Made by a program: the position numbers and the translations under genes. A stretch of DNA of 64,000 bases from Paroedura picta. Its lineage: Eukaryota; Chordata; Lepidosauria; Squamata; Gekkonidae. Where the stretch lies: the NCBI RefSeq assembly GCF_049243985.1, contig NC_135377.1, positions 33,557,255 to 33,621,254 of the forward strand, in the 5' to 3' direction. The notes below the pieces were generated by a model, which was not told where the DNA came from, searched no databases, and worked only from the letters and a program-made list of their open reading frames with translations. Below are positions 44,263 to 55,818 of this stretch, one piece after another (the first letter of the stretch is position 1; every line of letters starts with the position of its first letter).

Positions 44263-44649
44263 TACTTATACAGATGAAAAGGAAATATATGTATGCAGTA
44301 ATTGGAATATGTTTGTACATGTCTGAAAGTTACTTGTTACATTACATAAAGGATTGTTGTTGGTGTCTCACTAATGGAATTCTCGGTTCTTAGTCACCAA
44401 GTTCCCCTTTATTGCAATAAAGTTCTGTCTACTTTTGGAATCTCCCTATTGTATCCTTCATTGGACACTGGCATACCAGGCAAACAACCCCATTTGGGCA
44501 ACACTGTTTGTTCAGCTATTAAGATTAGACCTGACTGTTTTTATTTCAATTTCTGAACAGGAAATCCAAAATTTCAAACATTTGAAATTCAAGTTGTCAG
44601 ATCATTTTTTAAAAACCACTTAAGGTTCTTGAAGTACAAGTAGTATTTC

Positions 44650-45055
44650 ATTTTCACCTGGAGAGGAAACAACTGAGAAGGGATTTTATAACCATCTTAA
44701 AGTATTTAAAAGGCTGCCATACAGAGGATGGAGCAGAGTTGTTCTCTCTTGTCCCAGAGGGACGGACCAGAACCAGTGGATGAAATTAATGCAAAAGAAA
44801 TTCTGTCTAAACATCCGGAAGAAGTTCCTGACAGTTCGAGTGGTTTCTCAGTGGAACAGGCTTCCTTGGGAGTTGGTGGGTTCTCCATCTTTGGAAATGT
44901 TTAAACAGAGGCTGGATAGTCATCTGATTCTGTGAAGGCTGAAGGGGGTGGCAGGTAACAGTGGATGAGTGATAGGGTTGTGAGTGTATAGTGCAGAGGG
45001 TTGGACTAGATGACCCATGAGGTCCCTTCCAACTCTGTTTTTCTATGATTCAAGT
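44650..45055 (+). mobile_element. CR1 LINE, 3' end
   Basis: GAGGATGGAGCAGAGTTGTT, 'AATTCTGTCTAAACATCCGG' and TTCCTGACAGTTCGAGTGG encode the CR1 reverse transcriptase C-terminus. The 3' end is GGGTTGGACTAGATGACCC, then CCCTTCCAACTCTG and TTCTATGATTC. It differs in subfamily from the copy at 1573. Confidence 0.92.
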
Positions 45056-45825
45056 TTTCAATCTTTAGCAGAAAATCCAGAGGCCTGTGCTGTGTTTCAG
45101 ATTTGGGACATGGGCATGAGACGTCCCTTTTCAGCAATAAATATTATGACAAATATTGTTTTGTTAATTTCTCAAAGTAATTTTTAGGTCATGCTGTTTG
45201 GCATCTTTGTCATTATTTACATTTTGAGCCCTAAGTCTTTTAACCAGGTTAAATAAAAACAGTAAGATAATCAACTTGAAAAATATTAAATACAATTTTT
45301 TAATTGTATATATATAGATCCAAAATATCACTAAATAGATATTATCCAATTCCTATGGGAATTTTGTAGAAATTACTATTGCTCTTCAATATAGTTAAAA
45401 CCCAGTCCAATAAACCTTTTCTAATAGATCAAACAAAATGTTTTGTCTGTTATCCTGTTTACTTCAGTGGAAATCCCACAAACCCCACATCATTATAACA
45501 ATCCCTTTGCCTCCTCCTGACTGTTGTTCAGGGGGTACCTCTAATCAAGGTTTCATCTGACCATCACAGCTAAGGGCTGTAATTTGTCAGATAATTTTTA
45601 AAAAACGACCTAAGGTTCTTGAAATACAAGTAGTACTTCATTTTCACATGTCCTGAATCTTCTATCCATCAGTTTGCTGACTTAATGTAATAGTATAAAA
45701 GAAGAGTTAAATTTTCTGAACTGTGCATAATATTACACACTGCTATCAAGTTTCTCCTTAGTCATCTTTTTCTAAACTAAAAAGTCCCAAACCATTTAGT
45801 CTTTCCTAATATTGAAGAGCCTAAT
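45056..45825. other. No recognised feature
   Basis: AT-rich. A segment at about 45590-45650 repeats wording found at about 44590-44655 (AGATCATTTTTTAAAAACC, TAAGGTTCTTGAAGTACAAG, TAGTATTTCATTTTCACCTG), which is a diverged local duplication flanking the CR1 copy. Confidence 0.45.
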
Positions 45826-46052
45826 GCTAGCAAAAGAAGGAGACGACAGAGAATGAGGTGGCTGGATGGAGTCACTGAAGCAGTAGGTGCAAGCTTAAAT
45901 GGACTCTGGGGAATGGTAAAGGACAGGAAGGCCTGGAGGATCATTGTCCATGGGGTTGCGATTATTTATTTTATTAATTATTATATTTATATACTGCCCT
46001 CCCCGAAGGCTCGGGTCAGACACAACTTCGCAACTAACAACAACAACAAATA
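45826..46052 (+). mobile_element. Bov-B LINE 3' end with a 50-bp insertion
   Basis: GACAGAGAATGAGGTGGCTG, GGATGGAGTCACTGAAGCAG, AAAGGACAGGAAGGCCTGG and GGTCAGACACAACTTCGCAA with an AACAACAACAAC tail are the Bov-B 3' end. Between GCGAT and GGGTC sits 45963-46012, which reads as an antisense L2-type 3' tail (ATATACTGCCCTCCCCGAAG). Confidence 0.88.
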
Positions 46053-46279
46053 TAGAAGATGTTTCACTTCCTTAATCATTTGCTTATAGTATTTTGGGGG
46101 GAAGGTATTGTAAAGTGGGGAGGGGTAGAAGAGAAGAAGGAAGGATGGCTGTGAGATTCATTCAAGATTTTGCCATAAACCTGAATAGTTGAAGAGCCAT
46201 AGGAAATCTAATTTGTTTGTTAGCATTAATGATAATCATTATAGCCAGAATGTCATAAGAACCATTGAGGGCTCACAAG

Positions 46280-46600
46280 AAACTTGGAGGGAGGAAGATT
46301 TCCCCCCTTGTTTCCTCCCCTCTCCCCCTACTTCTCTGCCTTCTCTCTTTTTTCATCCTACCCCCTCTTCCTCTGTATTTCATACCTGTCACTCTTTCTG
46401 CCCCCTACCTCTACAGTCTCTCTGTCTCTTCTGCCCCCAACTGAATTACTCTCTCTTTCTGCCTGCTTGTCCTGTCATTCTCTCTTTGCCTTTGTGAGCC
46501 TCCCCAGCCCCATCACTCTCTTTTCTCTTTCTCTTCATACTACATCACTTCTCTTTTTCTGCTCCCAGCCCCACTAAAAGCCCATAGCTGCCACTGAAGG
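46280..46600 (+). repeat. Pyrimidine-rich tract
   Basis: About 300 bases of C/T-rich DNA with many CTCTCT and TCCCCT runs. Its long frames are low-complexity. Confidence 0.8.
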
Positions 46601-47089
46601 GCCCATTGTGGCTTCTTTCAGCTCTCCTCATGATCTTAATGGCTTACCTGGCAGATTTAAAGGCAGGCTCAACAAGGCTTCCCCACACAGTGCTGCTTTC
46701 AGTGGCTTGCCTCACCAGTACTGGGCAGGCCTGCTGAGATTTCTCCCCCCCCCCCCAACTTGACCACTCTCAGCAGAGCTCCCAGTTTGCTGGGACCATT
46801 GGTGGCTCCCAAGCTCTTCTGTGGTCAAGCTCTTAGGCACTGTGGCTGCAGCAGCTGCCATTGAGTCCCTCAATAGTAGGTGATTTATTTAATTTGGCAG
46901 GAATTAAATGTACTTTAACATTTTCCCAATGTACTTTAACATTTTAGATTTTTCTACAAATTTAGGAGGTCCCCCAAGTTTTTAGAAAAATCTCTTAAAT
47001 GCATGTCCTCAGTCCATGGATTTAGATATCCACAGATGGGGGCCACACTTGAGAAATACTATATAGATGACTTGGTCACTACACTACTC
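46601..47089. other. No recognised feature
   Basis: A 12-base C run lies at 46745-46756, and a local duplication of TGTACTTTAACATTTT lies near 46910-46945. Confidence 0.4.
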
Positions 47090-47830
47090 ACCCTAATTTG
47101 AGGTAATTCATTAAATTAAATAGTTCTGGCCCCAATATTGATCCTCGTGGGACTTCACTGCTTACTTTATTATAAGAACTGTCAATTTATCCCTACCCTC
47201 TGCTTCCTGTCATTTCACGAATTTTTAATCCATAAGAGTACTCGTCCTCTTATCCTACAACTGCTAGTTTACTAAGGAGTCTTTGGTGAGGTCCTTTGTC
47301 AAAGTACTCCAAAAGGTTAGTGAAGCAGGACTTCAGCAGACTTTGTTCTTCTGTGTCCCTTATAATTCTGTCATTGATTACGGTTTCTACTAATTTTTCT
47401 GGGACAGATGTTAGGCTGACTGGTCTGCAATTTCCTTATTCCCCCCCCTTTAAAAAATTGGTATAACATTTCCTACTCTCCAGTCTTCTAGTATAGTGGC
47501 TGAATTTAGGTTACATACATGGGTTAATTTAGCAACTATCTCGCATTTGAATTCCCCAAGAACTCTCAGGTGTATGCGATTAGGACCTGGACATTTATCA
47601 TTTTCAATTTCCCCAATAGGTCACCTCAATTTGGCTCAGTTCTGACTTCCTTTCTGAAAATAGTAGTTGTGGCATGGATACTTTCCCATAATGAACACAG
47701 AAACAAAAATTTCATTAGTCTTCTCTGCCATCTTCCTTTATTCCTCGATCATCCAAAATCCTAGTTGCTTCTCTGGCTAGTTTCCTGCTTTGAATATATT
47801 TCAAGAAATGTTTATTGTTTGTCATGATGC
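47090..47830 (-). mobile_element. CR1 LINE, reverse transcriptase region
   Basis: The antisense of the CR1 ORF2 centre: GATCCTCGTGGGACTTCACT, 'CTTTGGTGAGGTCCTTTGTC', GGGACAGATGTTAGGCTGAC and TAGTTTCCTGCTTTGAATAT. It lacks the 3' end and is interrupted by stops. Confidence 0.8.
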
Positions 47831-48246
47831 TTTTAGCAACCTGCTCCTCTAAATCTTAGACATTGTTGGGTGATCTTGTCAAGGAGCAGGCCTCAGCCTA
47901 GCTAGTGCTGAGGAGTGAGAGGAAAGGTCAAAATAGGCTGTACTCTGGCTTTCCAAGAAGTCAGATGCAGGAAGTATGGTCAAGAGCAGGCTTTGGGTTC
48001 GGTTTCCCAAGGAGCCAGATGGAGGCTGGAACCAGCAGCCAGGGAGCCAAAAATTTAACCTCTATCTGCTTTTGGGGGGTCAAGCTGACCACACCATGCT
48101 GAAGTTGACCAGCCAGGTTTTTATAAGCCCAAGGTGTCTTGAGTGGAATCAGCTGTTATATGACTGAAGCTACAATAGACGTTGTAGCTTAGCAAGTGTC
48201 GTTGGAACATACACATTCCAGATCCTTTGTGCTTTCACCTGGTACC
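47831..48246. other. Unassigned; GGAGCCAGATG phrases repeated
   Basis: TTTCCAAGAAGTCAGATGCAGG and TTTCCCAAGGAGCCAGATGGAGG, about 60 bp apart, look like a diverged local duplication. No gene was recognised. Confidence 0.4.
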
Positions 48247-48254
48247 TTATATAT

Positions 48255-48386
48255 CAGGGGTAGTCAAACTGCAGTCCTCCAGATGTCCATGGACTACAAT
48301 TCCCATGAGCTACTGCCAGCATTGTCAGGGGCTCATGGGAATTGTAGTCCATGGACATCTGGAGGGCCGCAGTTTGACTACCCCTG
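48255..48386. mobile_element. Palindromic hAT element (132 bp)
   Basis: CAGGGGTAGTCAAACTGCAG opens and CTGCAG/CGCAGTTTGACTACCCCTG closes a near-perfect inverted repeat about 55 bp long with a short centre. The 8-bp duplication TTATATAT is exact (48247-48254, 48387-48394). Confidence 0.96.
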
Positions 48387-48394
48387 TTATATAT

Positions 48395-49769
48395 AGTTTG
48401 ATTAGTTCCAATAAAAAGGGATGAAATTTTGGTTACCTTCATGTTCTCTGTTTTCCTTCAGCATGTGCCAGTGATCCTTAAAATGGAATCCATGAATATA
48501 TAATCATTTCAGGATATATTAACATGAGTTAGATAAACCATTGCCTCATTCTGGTTTAGTGTGCACATTTGGAAAATCTGTTTATATGTTTTTGCATTCT
48601 TTGGAGACCGTCTGGCTTATCCACATTACTTCTGAGCCAAGAGTGCTTCTGCTGTTTTACCTTTAAATTGTTTCATAACATCTTCAGAGCCTCAAATGGA
48701 CCATACATAAGAAAGATGTAAATGGCAAATGACTAATTCTATATCTAAAAGGATATTGGATGTCACTAATTGGAATGAAAATAGCAAGAAGGCTTGACTG
48801 GATTATTAAATGTTAACAGCAAAAAGAGAAAGTGCTGTTTAGAAAACGCTGGGTTCTGTTGCCATATCACTATAACGCACACTGCTTAGTGCCTTTTCAT
48901 GATCATTCACATACAGAAGTATTTTTTCCCCATCCTGGACTGCTTCTGGTCCAGATATTGTATTTTAATAGCTGCAGTTTACACTTGGAGGCCTTGGCTA
49001 AAGTTTCACTTGTGGCTACAATTTAGATTTGCATCTTCAGATATTAGGAAAATCTTTCCTACTGCTTAGGAAAAATTGGCCAGAGATTAAGGGTATTTTC
49101 AGTTATATCCTTTTTTACTGCTTTTGTCCCTGCTGCAATCCTCTCAGTAGGTGGGGGTTATTTCAATTTTTCATGTAGAACAACTAAAACTTGGAAGTGG
49201 TTACTTACCCTAGGGCAACTAGTGAATATTGTGAAATCTGTTCTTGCCATTTTGTACAAGATATTTCATCTTTGATTTTTTTTTCTTGCTTTCCTAAGCC
49301 TTTTACAGAACCAATGTATATCCATAAAGACAGGCGGATCAAATTACGAGCAGTGCTCTAAACTGTAGGAATTATATATTTCCAAATAATTTGCCCAATA
49401 ATCCTTTGGTCCAGAAATCATATTTAAGTGCTGATCATATGGAAATGACCCTCTCTTGCTAAAAATAATTATACATTCCTTGGCAGTATTAAGCTCTGCG
49501 TATAGATTGTAATCTTAAAATAGCCACAATTGCAGGCAGTTTTCAGCATATTATTAAGCAAATGTTTTAACAGAAGAACTCCTATGTCAGTTGACCATAG
49601 AAACTTGTGGACATTGTTCAGACCTAATATTAGAATTCTAAATTAGGTCAGCAGCTAGAAGCTCATTGGGCCAGTGCTCCAAGGACTAATCCTCCCCTTC
49701 CTAAGTTCCCTTGGAAAGCAGTCTATGAAGTCAGTTACTGAAATTCTTATCCACATGGAGATGTGACCA
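48395..49769. other. Repeat-poor stretch, no gene recognised
   Basis: No transposon or exon was recognised. Confidence 0.4.
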
Positions 49770-49890
49770 AATTTGCAGGCACATGAAAGTTTATTCCTTG
49801 AATAATACTTGGTTGGTCTTAAAACTGCCACTGTTCTGAACCTTTGTTCTGTTGCTTCAACCAACATGGCTACATACCTGAATCTCTTTA
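49770..49890 (+). repeat. Dispersed repeat, truncated hammerhead-like family
   Basis: GAAAGTTTATTCCTTGAATA, ACTTGGTTGGTCTTAAAAC and TGTTGCTTCAACCAACATGG follow the order of 39228-39385. The stem upstream of GAAA is lost. Confidence 0.7.
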
Positions 49891-50969
49891 ATAGCTAGTT
49901 AAGACTGTAGGGCGTGCTTGGGCAAACATCCATGATTAATATCTTGTATATAGAAGTTGACTCCCCACCCCCCACACACAATTGTCTTTGTTTCTAGATG
50001 CTTATCTTATTACTCTGTGAAATTACCTTCTAATTCAAATATTGGCTCGTGTAAATTGGCAGATTCTGAAATCCCATTCAAACTTTTTGGACAAATTTCA
50101 AAGACTACTGACAAAGCATGAAAGAAATGGGTAGAGGAAGAGTTAGATGTGCCCAGGGTGTGGAGGCCTTAAATTTATCCATCTTTTTCAAACATTCTTG
50201 CAAAGGCCTCTCCTTTGGAGTAAGGAATTTAAAACTGTCTATCAAATGTTTTGGAAACCCCACTAAGAATAAGTTCTGTGGTGAGATGCAATATTCACCA
50301 AAGAGGATATTCTGGTTCTTCAGGTTAATTACAGTTATGATTCCTTGGTTATGGTTCTAGCCTGTCCATTATCCTGGCAATGACACTGATACCATACCAA
50401 CAAGGTTTTTAAATCGATTCTCTCATTTCTCCAGTCATGACATGCCTGGCCAGACTATCATGCCTATAATTATAATTCTACTTTCTGTAGAACCCCACTT
50501 AATACACTCATCACAGTAGTATTCATGTAGTAAAGTTCTAGGATGCCTTTTCATTCATAGAGTGCTTAGTAGAATGGAAATGTTTGCCCAGTAGATTTTA
50601 AGCTCAGATTTCATGCCTCTTATTATTTTTTTGAAAGCATCAAGTTTACCAAGATAATGCTGTATCATTAATTGTGGTAATAAGACAAGCTGCGCAATGA
50701 TACTTCAGGAGACTTGTTCTAAAGCAGAACAGTAAGGTCCATATGTCTGCATCTATGAATTTAACAGCTTTCACAGGAAATAATGAGCCTTATAAATAGC
50801 TATTTGTCTTGTCATCTGTAGCAAGTAATAATTTTCTTCAGCTGGTCAGATTTTAAGTTCTGTTTTCTTTTGACACCACAGATGAGTAATAAAAATCTGT
50901 GTGAGCATATGGATGAATAACTTTTGAACACTTCTTGTAATGGACATCTCTATAAAAGTGCTGATGTAT
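49891..50969. other. No recognised feature
   Basis: No repeat or gene was recognised. Confidence 0.4.
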
Positions 50970-51792
50970 TTTTTAAAAATTATTTTTATTTGTACTTAAA
51001 TTTTTAGATCGCCACTCCCGGAATCAACCGGCTTGTGATGGGTTTACATAAAATCTAAAATCCCATAAAACAATACCTATACAAAACCAAGATGGCAGTA
51101 AAATCACAGCTACAGGATAACCCACTACATTGCCCAACCTCCATATCCAATAGCTGCCAATCCTCCAGGGGGCAGCTTCAGAGAGTGTGTCCCAGCAGGC
51201 TTTTACAGGCCTGCACAGGGAGGGAGCAGTTCTTCCTAGAACTCAACCAAATGCCTGGTGAAAGAGCTCTATCTTACAGGCCCTGCGGAATGTTGAGAGC
51301 TCTGTAAAGGCCTTCGCTCTTCCAGGAGCTCATTTCACCAGGTTGGTGCCAGTACCAAAAAGGCACTGGCCCTGGTTGAGATCAGGTGTACTTTCCAGGA
51401 ACCAGGGACAACCAACAGATTCCTACTTGCAGAGCAAATTGCCCTGTGAGAAGCATAAAGATACAAGTGGCCCCTCAGGTGAGTGGGGCCCAGGTAAGTA
51501 CCAAAACCTTGAACCTGATCTGGAAGCCAATCAGCAACCAATGCAGCTGCCTTAGCATAAGCTGGATATGGGCCCTCCAAGATGACCTCATGAAGACCCT
51601 AGCAGCTGCATTTTGCACCAGCTGTAATTTCCAGGTCAGAGACAAGGGAAGGCCTTCATAGAGTGAGTTACAAAAGACTAATCTGGAAGTGACCATTGCA
51701 TGGATCACCATGGCCAGGTGGTCCAAGGACAAGTAGGGCACTAGAGGCCGAACCTCTAGACAAGTAGGGCACTAGAGGCCGAGCCTCTAGAT
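50970..51792 (-). mobile_element. L2-type LINE, reverse transcriptase end and 3' UTR, antisense
   Basis: The minus strand from 51741 reads YLSLDHLAMVIHAMVTSRL, CNSLYEGLPLSLTWKLQLVQ, NAAARVFMRSSWRAHIQ and LRQLHWLLIGFQIRFKVL. This is a nearly uninterrupted L2-type reverse-transcriptase C-terminus. The 3' UTR follows leftward to about 50970. At 51728-51792 about 32 bases (CAAGTAGGGCACTAGAGGCC...) are duplicated in tandem. Confidence 0.9.
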
Positions 51793-52419
51793 GAAAAAAC
51801 ACCACAGCTGAGTTAAAGATCTAAAAGTGACAGGGTGAGACATCCAGCTTCACTTTATAACAAAGAAACCACACTACATGTATTCTTGTATATTGTAAAC
51901 CACCCAAGATGGCTGTGCCAATAGGGGCAGTCTAGAAATTTGATAATAAATAAAAGCTTAGTCTGTGAGGGAAGCACATTTTATTTAGGAGGGGAAAACC
52001 TATCATCAGAATGGGAAAATATGTAGTTTCTGTTCTGTAATATACAAAGAAATTTGAAGTTTTAGAATTTGTTGTGACATGATCTATATATTTGATGCAT
52101 TTTAGTGTTTGGTATTTGATCACCAAATCTAGTTTAAGCTGAATGCTGTTCCTGATCTCTTTTTAAGAGTTATTCTTAGTTGTGAGAGTGCTTTATTTTA
52201 TTGTTAGCACAATGGATATTGATTGCTATTAGCAGTAGAGTAGAATGAGTATAGCACGGTAAAGATGTGGGAGGAGCTTCTAGTAGGATTCAGTGAACAG
52301 TTTCAGAAGAATTGGCAGAAAAAAAATGACTCTACACTCAGGGTGGAATTTCTGAGGAGATTCCTTGAAATCTCTTGACTAACTTCCTTTGTGGGAATAA
52401 GGAAATGTTTTGCAATATC
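51793..52419. other. No recognised feature
   Basis: A LINE-tail-like TGTAAACCACCCAAGATGGC occurs near 51894, followed by AATAAATAAA, so part may be another LINE 3' end. Confidence 0.4.
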
Positions 52420-52665
52420 AGTGTGGTGTAGTTTAAGAACGGCAGACTCTAATCTGGATTCTCTGCTCCTCCACATGCAGCCAGGTGGGTGAATTGCAGC
52501 CAGTCACAGTTCTCTTAGGGCTGTTCGCTCAGAGCAATTTTCTTGTGCTCTCTCAGCCCCACCTACCTTAAAGGGTGTCTGTTGTGGTGAGAAGATGGAA
52601 GATAATTGCAAGCCACTTTGGAACTCCTTTGGGTAGAGAAAAGCAGGGTATAAAAAGATGAACAA
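52420..52665 (+). mobile_element. tRNA-derived SINE (family C)
   Basis: GTGTGGTGTAGTTTAAGAAC (box A), CTAATCTGGATTCTCTGCTC, CTCCACATGCAGCCAGGTGG and TGCAAGCCACTTTGGAACTC, ending GCAGGGTATAAAAAG. Full length. Confidence 0.88.
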
Positions 52666-52837
52666 GTTTTTGTCTAGTGTAAACTGGCCTGTTTGCCCTG
52701 GGTGGGGAGGAGAAAGGGTGTTATTGACACTTGGAAGATGAACAAATGAATAAGTCCAGAATGCTATGGCTTATGTTTATAGGGCTGGTAATAATGCTGC
52801 ATGAATCGATATGGGGACAGAGTTGGCACCTAGTTTG

Positions 52838-53255
52838 TCATAAATAATAAATAAATAAATATTTTTATTTATATACCACCCTTCCCTGTCAACTTGAGGC
52901 AGTTAGCAACATCATAAATCAGTATAAATAGTAATAAAACCATAGTAACAATAAAATAGCAATTCCATTCATAACACCTCCAGTTGTTCATGTCCCTATA
53001 GAGATTAATCAGGGTAGGGAGGGGTTCCTATCACTGGATTTTTTCAGTAGGTGTTTCCAGTGGAGAAGTTATTATCTCCCCATAGGCCTAGAAGAACAGT
53101 TCAGTTTTGCGGGCCCTCTGGAATTGCTTGAGATCCAAGGAGGGCCCTGATCTCTTCTGGCAGAGCATTCCACCAGGCCAGGGTCAGGACTGAAAAACTC
53201 CTGGCCCTGGTTGAGGCCAGTTACAGGGTTTGGTCCCTGCATTTGTTCCTCTGTA
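52838..53255 (-). mobile_element. L2-type LINE 3' end, antisense
   Basis: An AATAAATAAATA tail, TTTATATACCACCCTTCCCTG, CAGTTCAGTTTTGCGGGCCC, TCCACCAGGCCAGGGTCAGG and ACTGAAAAACTCCTGGCCCT. Confidence 0.85.
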
Positions 53256-54164
53256 AGGTGGCTCGTTGTTGGAGAAGCTGTTTTGCAAAGCCCTACTACT
53301 TATAGGACGAATGTTTATCTAGTTTAGAAGTTCACACCTGTACAAACCCATGCCATGTTATGTTCAACCATCTCTCTTCACTTTCTTTTTCTGAATGTAC
53401 GCCTGGCTATTTATAGGTTTGATGAAGTAGGTTACTACCTGCCTACAAATGTTTATGCAGAAGTACATTTGCTAGTTTTCCAGATACCAGAGGAATAATT
53501 ATCACTGTTTATGTATGTTACTGAACAAAACCTCAAACTTCCCATTTATTGGTCAAGGATAATTTTTTAATTACGTAAGCTTTTTCAGATGGCTTTCACA
53601 TATCTCTAGATTCCCTTCTCAAATCTCATCACTTACATAATTAAAGTTTTTATTCAAGAAATATTTTTAATTCACCTGCTTTAATCTCTACTGACAACTA
53701 CAAAGTAGGTGATTTATATGTATGAAGTTATGCCAGTTTTAATTTTTTACTCTCTAATCTATTGTCCACATGATTTTATAAACTAAGCCTAAATAGATTA
53801 ATCTTTTTTGTTATTGCTGTATCCACTGAAAGATTTGTACTGAGATTATCCTGTAGTGTATAAATTTAATGTTGCAATTATGAAGTTTGCACTGAAGAGT
53901 TCTACCTTCTCTCTTTATAGCACAATCTTTATAGACAGGAAAACATTTCCTTTGGCCTAGACTAAGGTTGCCCTTGACAGAATGCCAGGAGAGTAGAAAC
54001 TCCTTTCACCTTCTCCAGTAGGCTGTCCTATGAGCATGGGGCAGCTTCTGAAAAAGTCCAGCCTTGGGCCATTTTAGAACACGCAGTAGACAAAAGTGCT
54101 GGGAGGAATGAAGCTGCCCTACAGGACATGTACAAGGAGACGTGGTCCATCATGTATATGTGCC
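53256..54164. other. No recognised feature
   Basis: No repeat or gene was recognised. Confidence 0.4.
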
Positions 54165-54690
54165 CCAAGTCATATAGACTTTAAAGTTAAGTACCAGCAC
54201 TTAGAATTGGACCTGGAAATAAATAGGCAGCCAGGAAAGGGGCCTGAGAAGCATAATGTCACATAGTTCCTGATAACAGAATACTGCATTTTTTACCAGC
54301 TGAAGTTTCCAGATCATCAAGTTAAATCCAGTGTAAATCCAATGTAATGCCTTACGGAGCTTAAACAGGGCCTGCAAGGAGGAGCTCTTCCGCCAGGCAT
54401 TTGGTTGAGACCAGACAGAGCCAACAGTGACCAAAGGGCCCCTGCTCTCCCCCACCCCCCCTCAGAACACCACCTATATACTCTGGACCTGTTTGTATTG
54501 TTGCATTGTTGTATAGTTTATTTGTTATACTATACTGTTATATGTTTACAATTATCAGTTATTATTGCACGGTTATTCAAATGTTTTATAGACTGTTCCA
54601 TGTATTCTTATGTTATTATGTAAACTGCCCTGAGCCCCCGGGGAGGGTGGTATATAAATATAATAAATAAATAAATAAATAAATTTTACT
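54165..54690. mobile_element. L2-type LINE 3' end with inverted 5' part
   Basis: The left part (about 54165-54320) is antisense: its minus strand encodes CDIMLLRPLSWLPIYFQVQF. From about 54335 the plus strand carries the 3' UTR in sense (CAGGGCCTGCAAGGAGGAGC, TCTTCCGCCAGGCATTTGG). It ends ACTGCCCTGAGCCCCCGG with an ATAAATAAATAAAT tail. The head-to-head join is typical of a twin-priming insertion. Confidence 0.8.
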
Positions 54691-55000
54691 GTAACCTTGA
54701 GGCTACTGAAGCATAGATCAGTGTCACCAGAGTAGATATCTGCACGTAAAGAACCAGCACCCTCATTAAGTAAAGTACAAAACTTGCTGTTTGATTAAAT
54801 CTTTACCGTTTGAACTTCAGTTGCTTTCAGGGCAGGCCCATTAGTAGGTGGCCAGAAACACTGTCTACAGAAAGCAGGCTGGTTCATAATTTGATAGATA
54901 GCCATGCCAAACTGCCTGTTTGCTGAAGAGTGAACAGGCAGTAATCTCTAGTTCATCTTCCTTTATGAATAACTAGTGTATGATGACAACTGAGAGAATA

Positions 55001-55818
55001 AGGGCCATTCTGCACAATGGGCACTGTTGTTAAATCTGAGCGCTATTGAAAAGCGCTGCAAGCAAAAGCAGCAGGTTCAGTCGAATAAAAGGCTCTCCCA
55101 CTAGCGCTGCTCTCGTAACGCACAAGTTTCCAGTCTTGCTGAAATCAAAACAAAGGAGGCGATATTTTTCCGCGCTTCCTCCCTCCCCTGGCCGTCAATC
55201 AAACAGAGCAGCCAATTAATTGTTGTGTTCGTGTTTCCTTTTAAAAACTGTTTTTTTTAAAGCACGAAAATACCATTCGATGTATCAGAAAGACCTTTTT
55301 CGCTGGCTTAGGAGCTGGCGCTTATTCGTTTACACACTCTGAAAGTAAAAAATAATAATAATAATTACTCCCCCCAGTGTTATATCTGGCTGAAATTATG
55401 GGCAGTGTCGAACGGGGGGCTGTATTGTGCTTGGAAACTTTACAGACAATTCTTGTTGAGGGATTTCAGCCAAAGAAGCATTGTTTATTCGTTGCTTTTG
55501 CCGGTTTAAGGGGGGGGTGGAATGGCGATCGCAACGCCAGAAGCTCGGGTGCGAGAGATTAGGGAGGGACATGCTTGCTACAGCTATACGGACTTGTCTT
55601 TTTTGGATGTGTTGCAGGTTGTTCTCAAGAGTCTAGCAGGTTTTTTTTAGGGGGAATCCACTTTTGTGGATTCCCTGAAAATCGCTACAACAAAGCGATT
55701 TTTGTGGGAGTATTGCAGGAGTGTTGCAGATTGTGTACGATGTTGTGGATAATGAAGAATAAATGGCGTTACACAATGGTAACACTTCAGCAACATTAAC
55801 GCTGTGCGGTATGGCCCT
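55001..55818. mobile_element. Unclassified TIR element, about 0.8 kb
   Basis: AGGGCCATTCTGCACA at the left and TGTGCGGTATGGCCCT at the right are inverted repeats (14 of 16 match). The interior has CpG-bearing blocks and a CAATCAAAC/CAGCCAATT region, unlike its AT-rich flanks. No clean target duplication or transposase frame was seen. A second, partial relative may lie at 10070-10400. Confidence 0.6.

Noticed and set aside
46189-46577. Two overlapping Leu/Ser/Pro-rich frames
   Set aside because: They are translations of a C/T-rich low-complexity tract.
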